This document shows, one piece after another, positions 1 to 8,754 of a DNA stretch of 64,000 nt. The DNA lies in NCBI GenBank assembly GCA_041656735.1, contig JBBACY010000004.1, forward strand, positions 1-64,000. Reading direction: 5' to 3'. The position numbers were made by a program, and so were the translations under genes. Origin of the DNA: Perlabentimonas sp041656735. Its GTDB lineage: Bacteria > Bacteroidota > Bacteroidia > Bacteroidales > Tenuifilaceae. Under the pieces are notes generated by a model. The model saw only the letters and a list, made by a program, of their open reading frames with translations, did no database searches and had not been told where the DNA came from. Every line of letters begins with the position of its first letter. Position 1 is the first letter of the stretch.

Positions 1-1549
1 TACCCTTCCATTATTGAATAGCGAATATCGAACACCGAATAATAAATATAGAATATCGAAGGTTGGATAACACAGATCTTTTGCTTCGGCGCAATGACTT
101 CTCGTATTCCCTTACCTCGAAATTCATTATTCGAAATTCATCATTCATGATTTAATGTTTGGTTTTACCTTCGACTTCCCTCAGGGCAGACAGCTCAAGG
201 TGACCGTCGAATCCGAAGGATTCAAATGTTTATAGAACGACAAATTAACGGAAGGTATTCGACCTCATCGAGGTCGTATAGCATAGCGAATGATAAAAGC
301 TATAAACATATAACCCCTAGGGGGTTAAACAAATACATACCGACCAATTAGGTGATATACCCTTCCATTATTGAATAGCGAATATCGAACACCGAATAAT
401 AAATATAGAATATCGAAGGTTGGATAACACAGATCTTTTGCTTCGGCGCAATGACTTCTCGTATTCCCTTACCTCGAAATTCATTATTCGAAATTCATCA
501 TTCATGATTTAATGTTTGGTTTTACCTTCGACTTCCCTCAGGGCAGACAGCTCAAGGTGACCGTCGAATCCGAAGGATTCAAATGTTTATAGAACGACAA
601 ATTAACGGAAGGTATTCGACCTCATCGAGGTCGTATAGCATAGCGAATGATAAAAGCTATAAACATATAACCCCTAGGGGGTTAAACAAATACATACCGA
701 CCAATTAGGTGATATACCCTTCCATTATTGAATAGCGAATATCGAACACCGAATAATAAATATCGAATATCGAAGGTTGGATAACGCAAATCTTTTGCTT
801 TGGCGTAACGATTTCTCGTATTCCCTTACTTCGAAATTCATTATTCGAAATTCATCATTCATGATTTAATGTTTGGTTTTACCTTTGAATGCTCAGGGTG
901 ACGGTCAGCCTGAGCGAACAAACGAATCCGAAGGATTCAAATGTTTATAGAACGACGAATTAGCGGAAGGTATTCGACCTCAACCAGGTCGTATAGCATA
1001 GCAAAATGATAAAAGCTATAAACATATAACCCCTTCGGGGTTAAACAAATACGTAACAATCAATTAGATAGTATACCCTTCCATTATTGAATAGTGAATA
1101 TCGAACACCGAATAATAAATATAGAATATCGAAGGTTGGATAACACAGATCTTTTGCTTTGGCGCAATGACCTCTCGTATTACATTACTTCGAAATTCAT
1201 TATTCGAAATTCATCATTCATGATTTAATGTTTGGTTTTACCTTTGAATGCTCAGGGTGACGGTCAGCCTGAGCAAACAAACGAATCCGAAGGATCCGAA
1301 TGTTTATAGAACGACAAATTAACGGAAGGTATTCGACCTCATCGAGGTCGTATAGCATAGCAAAATGGTAAAAGCTATAAACATATAACCCCTTCGGGGT
1401 TAAACAAATACGTAACAATCAATTAGATAGTATACCCTTCCATTATTGAATATCGAATATCGAAGGTTGGATAACGCAAATCTTTTGCTTTGGCGCAATG
1501 ACCTCTCGTATTACATTACTTCGAAATTCATTATTCGAAATTCATCATT
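1..1549. repeat. Tandem array, 357-359 bp unit, about 4.3 copies
   Basis: Units begin at 1, 358, 715, 1074 and 1433, each opening with tacccttcca. The first two copies look identical over 357 bp; copies 3 and 4 diverge and are 359 bp; copy 5 is partial, lacks about 25 bases near its start and stops near 1549. Each unit holds small palindromes: GAATCC-GAA-GGATTC, CGACCTC-ATC-GAGGTCG and AACCCC-TA/TTC-GGGGTT. The array runs off the left edge of the window, so its true size is unknown. No open reading frame in it looks real. Confidence 0.95.
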
Positions 1550-1651
1550 GAATATTGTTTAGTTAAAATATTGTTTTCTATTCAATTATAGCCGTCCTCT
1601 TCGATGCCTTTCAACTTCGCTAAACGATATTGATTTCTATCAGAGTATTTC

Positions 1652-1904
1652 GCCACGAAGTGGCAGCTTAATTTAGCCCAAGGCAACGCCTTGGGTAATA
1701 ATACAAAAGTAAAAATGTCGCCCTGTAAGGGCAGGTTAAGATGCCCCGTTTCTCAGGATGAAATTAGGCTGGGATAATTATACTTACCTGCCTCAACCTC
1801 AGCCCTATAAAGTTTTTTAATCTGCCCTTACAGGGCGAAATACCGCTATAATACAACGAACCCGAGGCGTTGCCTCGGGCTACAATAAGTTGGGCTTTCA
1901 GCCC
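1652..1904 (-). repeat. Single composite element of six short palindromes
   Basis: In order: gccacgaagtggc (1652-1664), the CCCAAGG..CCTTGGG palindrome (1677-1695), gccctgtaagggc (1720-1732), gcccttacagggc (1824-1836), the CCCGAGG..CCTCGGG palindrome (1861-1879) and gggctttcagccc (1892-1904). Read on the reverse strand, this is the same order, and largely the same connecting sequence on one side, as the 292-bp unit repeated at 47673-48665. It is a dispersed element, not a gene. Confidence 0.85.
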
Positions 1905-1949
1905 GAGTAAGCATTCCTATTTAAATGTCATTAAGTTATGGCTCTGAGG

Positions 1950-2209
1950 ATCGTCTTTCCACACTCGCAACCCGTAACTCAAAACTCGTAACACGCAACC
2001 CTCTCAACCTCAACCTTTAACAGTAATCAGTAGGCTATCGTCTTTCCACACTCGCAACCCGTAACTCAAAACTCGTAACTCGCAACCCTCTCAACCTCAT
2101 CCTCAACCTTGCTGTTAGCTCTTGGCTTGTATTTAATATTTCGGTGCTCTGCACCTTGAATTTTGCATCAATATTTGGAGTCAACAAATATTTCGGTGCT
2201 CTGCACCTT
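1950..2209. repeat. Short intergenic direct repeats
   Basis: A segment of about 63 bp starting atcgtctttccacactcg occurs at 1950-2012 and again at 2037-2099 (period 87), with one or two differences. Inside it the motif CGTAACTC/CGCAAC is itself repeated. A second repeat of 23 bp containing the hairpin GGTGC-TCT-GCACC lies at 2135-2157 and 2187-2209. More CGTAACTC-like units follow to about 2275. This looks like non-coding repeat debris. Confidence 0.8.
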
Positions 2210-2380
2210 ATCCATTGGTTTTTAACCCATAACTCAAAACCCGTAACTCGCAACTGGTAACTCACAACTTATCAATTCTCACTACTCACTACTCCTTTTT
2301 TTCGAATTTACATTACAAAAAATGCCTCTCCAAAACTAGTTGTATTTACAAAATGTTGTCTATCAGCACTATTAGCATAA

Positions 2381-2450
2381 ATTATGCGCAAATAATCCTA
2401 TTTACATCAATTGTTAATGCGCAAAAAATGCTAAATATTGCGCAAATAAT
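2381..2450 (+). promoter_or_regulatory. Three TGCGCAAA boxes upstream of the repeat-protein gene
   Basis: The octamer TGCGCAAA occurs at 2385-2392, 2418-2425 and 2439-2446 in AT-rich DNA, each flanked by AT-rich sequence resembling TAAT. Spacings are 33 and 21 bp. The last copy ends 29 bp before a -7 box at 2476. The arrangement suggests a transcription-factor binding cluster; the factor is unknown. Confidence 0.45.
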
Positions 2451-2475
2451 ACAGGTTATATTTTCTTAACCACCT

Positions 2476-2483
2476 TATATTTG
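2476..2483 (+). promoter_or_regulatory. Bacteroidota -7 box (TATATTTG)
   Basis: TATATTTG matches the TAnnTTTG consensus of the Bacteroidota primary sigma factor. No good -33 TTG is seen at the usual spacing, which fits activator dependence. It would give a 5' leader of about 210 nt before the ATG at 2703. Confidence 0.4.
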
Positions 2484-2702
2484 AATATTATTTAGCAAAT
2501 AAAAAAGACAATAGAAACAATTGTACTTACTTCAATTAATTAAACAACCACCAAGTATAAGTTTATTCAGAGAAATAAACGCTAACTATTTACTAAAAAA
2601 AATGTATTGAATCTATAATAATTGTAACTTGGTTCTTAAAACAAGCAAAACAAACTTTACTTAAATAACATTGAAACAAAATTTAACTAAATCCTATAAA
2701 TT

Positions 2703-5615
2703 ATGAAAAGAGTAATACTCACAATTCTACTATCGAGTTTAGGATTAGTGGCAACCCTTGCACAAAGCCAACTCGGAATGAATTACCAAGCTGTAATTCG
2801 CGATGCTGAAGGTAAAATAATTGCCGATAAAGAGGTTGGTATTCAGGTTAGCATTCTGAAAGAAAGCACTAATGGAACAGCAGTTTATACCGAAGCCTTT
2901 AAGCCAAAAACTAACCAGTTCGGGCTAATAAACTTGATTATCGGTAAAGATCAAGCTAAAAGTGGCGAATACTCTAGCATCGATTGGTCAGCCGCCAACT
3001 ATTTCTTAAAAATTGAACTCGATGCGGAGGGAGGAACAACCTACAAGGAAATGGGTACGAGTCAACTTCTGTCTGTACCTTACGCAAACTACGCATTCAA
3101 TAGCGCCTCATCATGGGAAGATGCTGAGGCAAATGTTTCAACCAAAAATAAAGTTAAGGTAATTTCCGATGGAAAAAATCCTGAAGCACCTCTTCTCGAG
3201 GTTGTAAACGCTAAGGGTGAAACAATATTTGCGGTTTACGAGAATGGGGTAAAAATTATTTTAGACGAAGAAACTGGGGGAGAAAAAACCCGAGGCGGAT
3301 TCGCCATATCGGGCCGTACTACCACAAAAGGAGAAGAGGCTGATATATTAACTGTTACGCCTAGCCTAACGCAAGTTTTTGTTTCCGAAACCTCAACCAA
3401 AACCCGAGGCGGTTTCGCCATTAGTGGCCGAACTACCACCAAAGGAACTAAAGAGTTGATCAACGTTACCCCAAACGAAACAACAATTTATGTTGACGAA
3501 CCCACGGCAAAAACCCGTGGCGGATTTGCCATATCGGGACGTACTACCACCAAGGCAGGTGGCGAAATCCTTTTGATTACCCCTAGCCTAACCCAGTTCT
3601 ACGTTGATGAGAACACAACCAAAACCCGCGGCGGGTTCGCCATTTCGGGTCGGACTACCACCAAGGCGCCAGTTGACCTGCTAAACATAACACCCGAACT
3701 AACCCAGTTCTACGTTGATGAGAACACAACCAAAACCCGCGGCGGGTTCGCCATTTCGGGTCGGACTACCACCAAGGCAACGGTTGATCTACTAAACATA
3801 ACTCCCGAACTTACCCAGTTCTACGTTGATGAGAACACGACCAAAACCCGAGGCGGATTTGCCATTTCGGGCCGAACTACAACCAAAGAGGGAGAAGCCG
3901 ACATTTTAACCGTTACACCCAAGCTAACACAGGTTTTTGTTGAGGAATCAACAGACAAAACCCGAGGCGGTTTCGCCATTAGTGGTCGCACAACAACTAA
4001 AGAATCAGGCATATACGATGTGTTAACCGTTCTTCCAGAGCGTACCGACATTTACGTTAAACCTTCGCCCAGCAAGAACAGCCTACCCATAGGGTTTGGT
4101 GTACATGGTCTTACCGACAACACGTTAGAGTCAACCGAACTTTTCTCTATTTCTAACGCAGGAACATACGTAGCAACTCCAATGGCTGTTAGTTTGAACG
4201 TAACAACAGGTATTATAATAGATATAACACAAACATCGGCTATGGGAGGCGGAAAAGTTGCTGACGCTTGCTGCGTTACCAATTTAACGGGAATAACAAG
4301 CGGTATAGTTTACCATATCGATAATAAACTACTAACCGTAGAGGAGGCTAGCAACTTGACCCCAGATGTGGGAGGGGTTATTTCAGCCGGAGGATCTGAT
4401 GATTTCAGCGGCCTACAAATGCTAAACCTAAAACCAGGCACCAAGTACAAGGTTAGGGCATTTGCAACCGATGCCGATGGCCTAACTGGCTATGGTTTAC
4501 CCAGAGAGTTTACAACCCTACCCGCATCCAAACTAACCATAAATGTTTACGATGGAAGTAGTCAAGCACAACCACCACTTAATTCTACCGTAACACTATG
4601 GAAACAAGATGCTCAAGAACCAGAATCTATAAGTACAAATAAAAGCACACACACGTTTACACTCTCGAAGGATTTAATTTACACATACAAGGTAGAAGCC
4701 GATGAATATAAATCTCATATAGAGCCCGAAATTCAGCTGTCGAGCAATCAAGCAAAAAATATTATTCTTACTAAAGCAGAAACCGGCAAGGTAAAAGTTA
4801 AATTTACGGCTAAAAACCAGTACGGAGATTTTGTGAACCGTGCTGAAATTAGACTGGGCTACAGTATTAACGACATTACCAATAATCTAGGTGAAGCGAT
4901 ATTCTACGTTGACCAACAAGAAAGTATTGAGTACGTTGTTGATGTTCCCATAGGTTATGACCAGTACACTGGAAACACTAATTACACAGTAAATGCAGGG
5001 GAAAATAATATCCCGATAACTTTGCAGAAACAGCACAAGGTTACATTTAATGTAAAAGACCACAATGGCATACCAGCTGAACAGACATATGTTACCCTAA
5101 CAAAAGAAGGATATGATAACGAATTCTTCATTGAGATAACAAACGGAATTGGCAAAGTTTTCTTGCCTTACGATGCTGCTGGAGATGGAAAATGGAATTA
5201 CGTAGTAACTGCCGAAACCTTCGTCGATGTAAAAGGAGAAATAACAGTTAATAAAGCTAAAGATGAAGACCTTATTGTAAATGTTCGTCTTCTTGCACCT
5301 GTTAAAGAGTATACTGTTAAGTTCATAATTTTAGATGTTGAGGGTAACCCACTTAATGGTGCAAGGGTTGTGCTAAGTAACCTTCCTGACCTTTATAATG
5401 GACAAGATATAACCGACGCGGATGGCCTAGTTACTTTCACAAAAGTACTTGCTCCAGATGGACCTGATAGACAGTATAAATTAACTGTTTTTGATTATGG
5501 AGGATACGACTTTACTTCAGATCAAGATTTTCACGAAAATATGGTTTCTGAAAAAGAAGACGATCCAATCGGAACGCTTACTATTACGCTTACTATTACA
5601 ATACAAGGTGTATAA
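2703..5615 (+). CDS. Secreted repeat protein with seven RGGFAISGRTTTK repeats
   Basis: This 970-residue protein starts with a signal peptide (residues 1-20, cleaved near AQS). Residues about 24-130 match the common Bacteroidota module MNYQAVIRDAEG...LLSVPYANYAF. Residues 195-457 are seven repeats of 37-38 residues, each opening with an identical KTRGGFAISGRTTTK block followed by a variable ILxVTPxLTQVFV-type strand; residues 458-495 are an eighth, degenerate copy. A fibronectin-like segment (about 540-610) and four beta-sandwich modules of CarboxypepD/Ig type follow to the C-terminus. There is no T9SS sorting domain or membrane anchor. The stop is 2 bases from the next gene, which has a sorting domain. 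I infer a cell-surface or extracellular fibre-like protein; its function is unknown. Confidence 0.85.
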   Translation: MKRVILTILLSSLGLVATLAQSQLGMNYQAVIRDAEGKIIADKEVGIQVSILKESTNGTAVYTEAFKPKTNQFGLINLIIGKDQAKSGEYSSIDWSAANYFLKIELDAEGGTTYKEMGTSQLLSVPYANYAFNSASSWEDAEANVSTKNKVKVISDGKNPEAPLLEVVNAKGETIFAVYENGVKIILDEETGGEKTRGGFAISGRTTTKGEEADILTVTPSLTQVFVSETSTKTRGGFAISGRTTTKGTKELINVTPNETTIYVDEPTAKTRGGFAISGRTTTKAGGEILLITPSLTQFYVDENTTKTRGGFAISGRTTTKAPVDLLNITPELTQFYVDENTTKTRGGFAISGRTTTKATVDLLNITPELTQFYVDENTTKTRGGFAISGRTTTKEGEADILTVTPKLTQVFVEESTDKTRGGFAISGRTTTKESGIYDVLTVLPERTDIYVKPSPSKNSLPIGFGVHGLTDNTLESTELFSISNAGTYVATPMAVSLNVTTGIIIDITQTSAMGGGKVADACCVTNLTGITSGIVYHIDNKLLTVEEASNLTPDVGGVISAGGSDDFSGLQMLNLKPGTKYKVRAFATDADGLTGYGLPREFTTLPASKLTINVYDGSSQAQPPLNSTVTLWKQDAQEPESISTNKSTHTFTLSKDLIYTYKVEADEYKSHIEPEIQLSSNQAKNIILTKAETGKVKVKFTAKNQYGDFVNRAEIRLGYSINDITNNLGEAIFYVDQQESIEYVVDVPIGYDQYTGNTNYTVNAGENNIPITLQKQHKVTFNVKDHNGIPAEQTYVTLTKEGYDNEFFIEITNGIGKVFLPYDAAGDGKWNYVVTAETFVDVKGEITVNKAKDEDLIVNVRLLAPVKEYTVKFIILDVEGNPLNGARVVLSNLPDLYNGQDITDADGLVTFTKVLAPDGPDRQYKLTVFDYGGYDFTSDQDFHENMVSEKEDDPIGTLTITLTITIQGV

Positions 5616-5617
5616 CT

Positions 5618-6109
5618 ATGAAACACAACACCATAAAATACGAAGCCTTAAGGGTAATGCTAACGGTTGCAATTACTACCCTAAGCATTACTCTGTGGGC
5701 ACAACAGGCGGTAGTATCTGGTGGCGAGTACCACAAGAGCGATGCCGGCTCAATAAGCTGGAGTCTTGGCGAAACGGCAATAAGTACACTTAAAACAAGC
5801 GAGTACATTATTACCCAGGGGCAGCAGCAGAGTATGCTTACAGTAACAACTATTGGTACAGACCCCGGCTCAATTAGCATAACAGCCTACCCAAACCCAA
5901 CTAGCAACTATATATTTATTGAGGTTGTTGGTGAGATAACAAACCTTAAGTACGAGGTTTACACCGTGAATGGGCTAAATATTGCAGGAAAACCCTTCGA
6001 TAGCAATCCGCAAAAGATTGCGTTCGGGCAGCTAAATTCAGGAGTTTACCTAATTAGGATACAACGGGATAACCAAACCATTAAAACCCTTAGGGTGGTT
6101 AAAGATTAA
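5618..6109 (+). CDS. Small T9SS type A sorting-domain protein
   Basis: This is a 163-residue secreted protein. Residues 1-29 form a signal peptide ending in LWAQQ. Residues 30-75 are the GGEYHKSDAGSISWSLGE.. module often seen in Bacteroidota, and residues about 85-163 are a type A T9SS sorting domain (YPNPTSNYIFIEV ... SGVYLIRI ... VVKD). It lies 2 bases after the long repeat protein and is followed by a strong terminator at 6125, so the two are probably one transcript. The mature region left after removal of the sorting domain is only about 50 residues. It may be a surface partner of the upstream protein, which lacks a sorting signal; that is inference. Confidence 0.85.
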   Translation: MKHNTIKYEALRVMLTVAITTLSITLWAQQAVVSGGEYHKSDAGSISWSLGETAISTLKTSEYIITQGQQQSMLTVTTIGTDPGSISITAYPNPTSNYIFIEVVGEITNLKYEVYTVNGLNIAGKPFDSNPQKIAFGQLNSGVYLIRIQRDNQTIKTLRVVKD

Positions 6110-6124
6110 GAGGATAAAAAAAGA

Positions 6125-6154
6125 GAGGCGGCCATTGGCCGCCTCCCTTTTTTT
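6125..6154 (+). terminator. Rho-independent terminator after the T9SS pair
   Basis: A perfect 9-bp GC-rich stem GAGGCGGCC/GGCCGCCTC with an ATT loop is followed by CC and seven T (6148-6154), 16 bases after the stop codon at 6109. Confidence 0.9.
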
Positions 6155-6191
6155 ACATAAATGTTAACCAAAAATTATTCGTAGCATTTGC

Positions 6192-6199
6192 TATATTTG
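6192..6199 (+). promoter_or_regulatory. -7 box (TATATTTG) of the HAD hydrolase
   Basis: TATATTTG lies 21 bases before the ATG at 6220 and matches TAnnTTTG. It would give a leader of about 14 nt. No clear -33 element is seen. Confidence 0.45.
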
Positions 6200-6219
6200 C
6201 AGAAACATGCAGATAATTT

Positions 6220-6639
6220 ATGCTTAAAATAGCAGTCGATTTTGATGGTACCATTGTTGAGAACAAGTTTCCCCTAATTGGGAAACCAAAACTTTTTGCT
6301 TTTGAAACGCTTAAAGCCATGCAGGACAAAGGGATACTATTAATACTATGGACCGTACGAAAAGGCGAGGAGCTAAATAATGCGGTTGAGTTTTGCCGTA
6401 GCAATGGCATTACTTTTTACGCTGTTAACGCAAACTACCCCGAAGAGCAACACGATGAGGATGTTTCTCGTAAAATTGAAGCCGACATATTTATCGACGA
6501 TCGCAACATAGGTGGATTTATGGGCTGGAGCAATGTATGGCAAGAACTTTTTCCTGAGGAAGCAATTATTCAACAAGAACATAGAGCTATTAGTCAACTG
6601 AAAAAAAAATCGATATGGAAAAGATTAATCAGAGGCTAA
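6220..6639 (+). CDS. HAD-superfamily hydrolase (BT0820-like)
   Basis: This 139-residue cytosolic protein has the HAD phosphatase motif I DFDGT (nucleophile Asp7, general acid Asp9), motif II around LWTVRKG (Thr45), and motif IV DIFIDDRN (Asp93/Asp94). There is no cap domain, and the length matches the small Bacteroidota HAD group that includes BT0820. The substrate cannot be told from sequence. The C-terminal 25 residues are basic and poorly conserved in type. The gene stands 22 bases before the glutamine cyclotransferase gene and may be cotranscribed with it. Confidence 0.8.
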   Translation: MLKIAVDFDGTIVENKFPLIGKPKLFAFETLKAMQDKGILLILWTVRKGEELNNAVEFCRSNGITFYAVNANYPEEQHDEDVSRKIEADIFIDDRNIGGFMGWSNVWQELFPEEAIIQQEHRAISQLKKKSIWKRLIRG

Positions 6640-6661
6640 GTATTAACAATATATCTTTTTA

Positions 6662-7738
6662 ATGAAAACGGTAAAACTTATCCCAATAGTGGTTTTTGTA
6701 CTACTAATTAGCGCCTGTAACAGTTCTAAAACGAACAATAGAACCACACCCGAAACACAAACTCAAAAAAGGGTAAGCCTGGTAAAAATTGTATACCCCA
6801 CCAACGGTGAGCTATTTACCCAAGGCGAGCCTATTGAACTGTCCATAAAACAAATTAACGACACAATTACCCTCGATTCGGTTATTCTATATGTAAACAA
6901 TAACCGCATGGGTGCCACCAAAGCACTAACGGAAAGTATAGAAACACACACACTAAAGTTGGGAAAACACCAGCTAAAAGCCACAGCTTGGCTTAATGGA
7001 GAAAAACAAACCGCATCGGTAGGTGTTAAGCTAAAAGCAAACGCCTCTCCAAAAAAGTACAAATACAGTATTGTAAATACGTTTCCGCATGACATGGAAG
7101 CCTATACGCAGGGACTATTTTACCACAAGGGTCATCTTATTGAGAGTACGGGTCAAAACGGCATGTCGAGCCTCCGTCGAATTGAGATAGAAACAGGAAA
7201 AGTAATTCAGAGTGTAAACCTCGAAAGACAATACTTTGGTGAAGGGACAACGATTTACGATAACGAAATATACCAAATTACATGGACCTCACGCAAAGGG
7301 TTTGTTTACGAACCCGAAACATTTAACCTTATTCGAACCTTCGACTACCCAACGCAAGGATGGGGTTTAACAACCCTAAACAACAAGCTTGTAATGAGCG
7401 ATGGATCCAACACGCTGTATTTTCTCGAGCCAAAATCGTTTGCCGAAATTAGCCGAATTGAGGTTTACAACAACATAGGACCCGTTAACCAGCTTAACGA
7501 GCTTGAGTATATTAACGGCAAAATTTACGCTAATGTATACCTCACTGATTTGGTGGTAATAATTAACCCAGAAACGGGTATGGTTGAGGGCGAAATTGAC
7601 CTATCGACCCTGCTAAACCCAAACGACAGGCATAAAAATATTGATGTGCTAAACGGTATAGCATGGGATAAGCAGAACAACAGGCTTTTTGTTACCGGAA
7701 AAAACTGGCCCAAACTATTTGAAATTACCATTAAATAG
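6662..7738 (+). CDS. Glutaminyl-peptide cyclotransferase, lipoprotein
   Basis: This 358-residue protein is exported as a lipoprotein (lipobox LISAC, lipidated Cys19). Residues 35-125 form an Ig-like linker (IVYPTNGELFTQGEPIEL..). Residues about 130-355 are a glutamine cyclotransferase beta-propeller, recognised by FPHDMEAYTQGLFYHKGHLIESTGQNGMSS and by YANVY...INPETG. The family converts N-terminal Gln to pyroglutamate. In Bacteroidota many exported mature proteins begin with Gln after signal peptidase cleavage, so an envelope-facing enzyme of this kind could cap them. Confidence 0.88.
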   Translation: MKTVKLIPIVVFVLLISACNSSKTNNRTTPETQTQKRVSLVKIVYPTNGELFTQGEPIELSIKQINDTITLDSVILYVNNNRMGATKALTESIETHTLKLGKHQLKATAWLNGEKQTASVGVKLKANASPKKYKYSIVNTFPHDMEAYTQGLFYHKGHLIESTGQNGMSSLRRIEIETGKVIQSVNLERQYFGEGTTIYDNEIYQITWTSRKGFVYEPETFNLIRTFDYPTQGWGLTTLNNKLVMSDGSNTLYFLEPKSFAEISRIEVYNNIGPVNQLNELEYINGKIYANVYLTDLVVIINPETGMVEGEIDLSTLLNPNDRHKNIDVLNGIAWDKQNNRLFVTGKNWPKLFEITIK

Positions 7739-7753
7739 GCCTAGACCTAGCGG

Positions 7754-8077
7754 CTAACTGTACATTAAACTATAGGGACGCTCAACTTTTCGTTCAAATT
7801 CAGAGAGGTGAATCAATCCGTTGGCTCTAAAAACTTCATGCCCATCAGCATAAAAAACAATCCCTGGTATGGAGAGCATTCGGAGTTGAGCTGCCAGCTC
7901 ACGATTAACATCGGCATCTAAAAAAACTAGTTTCACCTTCGGAAACTTATTCTCCATAAGTTCCTTTATCTTCGGCTCTAGAGTACGACATACTCCACAA
8001 TCATTACCCGACAAGTATAATAAAACCGAATCGTGCTGTGCAACTAATTCGTCCCAAAGTTGTTTGCTGAAAATCAT
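7754..8077 (-). CDS. Thioredoxin-family protein
   Basis: A 107-residue thioredoxin fold without signal peptide, so probably cytosolic. The redox motif is CGVC (Cys27, Cys30) instead of the usual CGPC, and the cis-proline is in SIPG (Pro71). The strand order (LLYLSG..., VKLVFLDAD, GIVFYADG) fits thioredoxin. The gene converges on the glutamine cyclotransferase gene with a 15-base gap and no obvious hairpin. It may be a specialised thiol reductase; the partner is unknown. Confidence 0.8.
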   Translation of the reverse strand: MIFSKQLWDELVAQHDSVLLYLSGNDCGVCRTLEPKIKELMENKFPKVKLVFLDADVNRELAAQLRMLSIPGIVFYADGHEVFRANGLIHLSEFERKVERPYSLMYS

Positions 8078-8754
8078 AGCTATTTATTTACAGGCACTAA
8101 CATCCGAAACAAAGATTTGTTTTAGCGAATTATCAAACCCGTAAAAAACATTCGCCCTGGGTCGTTTCTATTAAGTTACCCGTTTTACGTATCATAAAAA
8201 AGATGGCATAAAAACACCTACCTATTCCTGTTTAACTAACTTTACAGGCCCTATTAAACCCGAACTAACCAAGGGAGATGTTTTAGTGAAATAGTTCCAT
8301 GTTGTAAAACAATACCTGCCTTTTGAAGGGCGAGGTTGATTTAAATAAGAAAACTCAAACCTTAGGCAAATATTAGCTAAAAGTAGCATGAGACAAAAAT
8401 AAAGCAATTTGTAAAAAAAAGTTTTGTAAACTAAGAACGAAATTGCGAACCGTTATGCTAAGGCTAAAAACGTGTTCGAGCGTTGTGCATAGCTACAATC
8501 ACAAAACATCAAACCTACCATAACCCTCACACCAACAACAACACAAGAGTACAGAAACCTAATGCAAATAAAATAAAGCGAAGAATAATCTAAAGTCCGA
8601 AATTGCAGATATGATAGAAACCATACCAAAGTAACTCACTAAAATGAATCCTTCATAACAATAAAGACTAAGTTGGTGCAGTTTTTGTTAATGTAATTTT
8701 CTTCATAAAAAAAGTAATTACCCTAATCGCATCTATTTACCAACTCAAAACCTA
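8078..8754. other. Intergenic region, no gene recognised
   Basis: This 677-bp AT-rich gap separates divergent genes. It must hold the promoters of the thioredoxin gene and the TonB receptor gene, but I see no full -33/-7 pair. One short frame on the reverse strand (8222-8407) has no family resemblance, and I do not call it. Confidence 0.5.

Noticed and set aside
1..1549. CRISPR array
   Set aside because: The repeated unit is 357-359 bp with no short repeat alternating with unique spacers, and there are no cas genes.
5618..6109. Frameshifted C-terminus of the 970-residue protein
   Set aside because: It has its own signal peptide and a separate module before the sorting domain, so it is an independent gene.
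8222..8407. Small hydrophobic protein on the reverse strand
   Set aside because: No ribosome-binding or promoter support, odd composition, no family resemblance.
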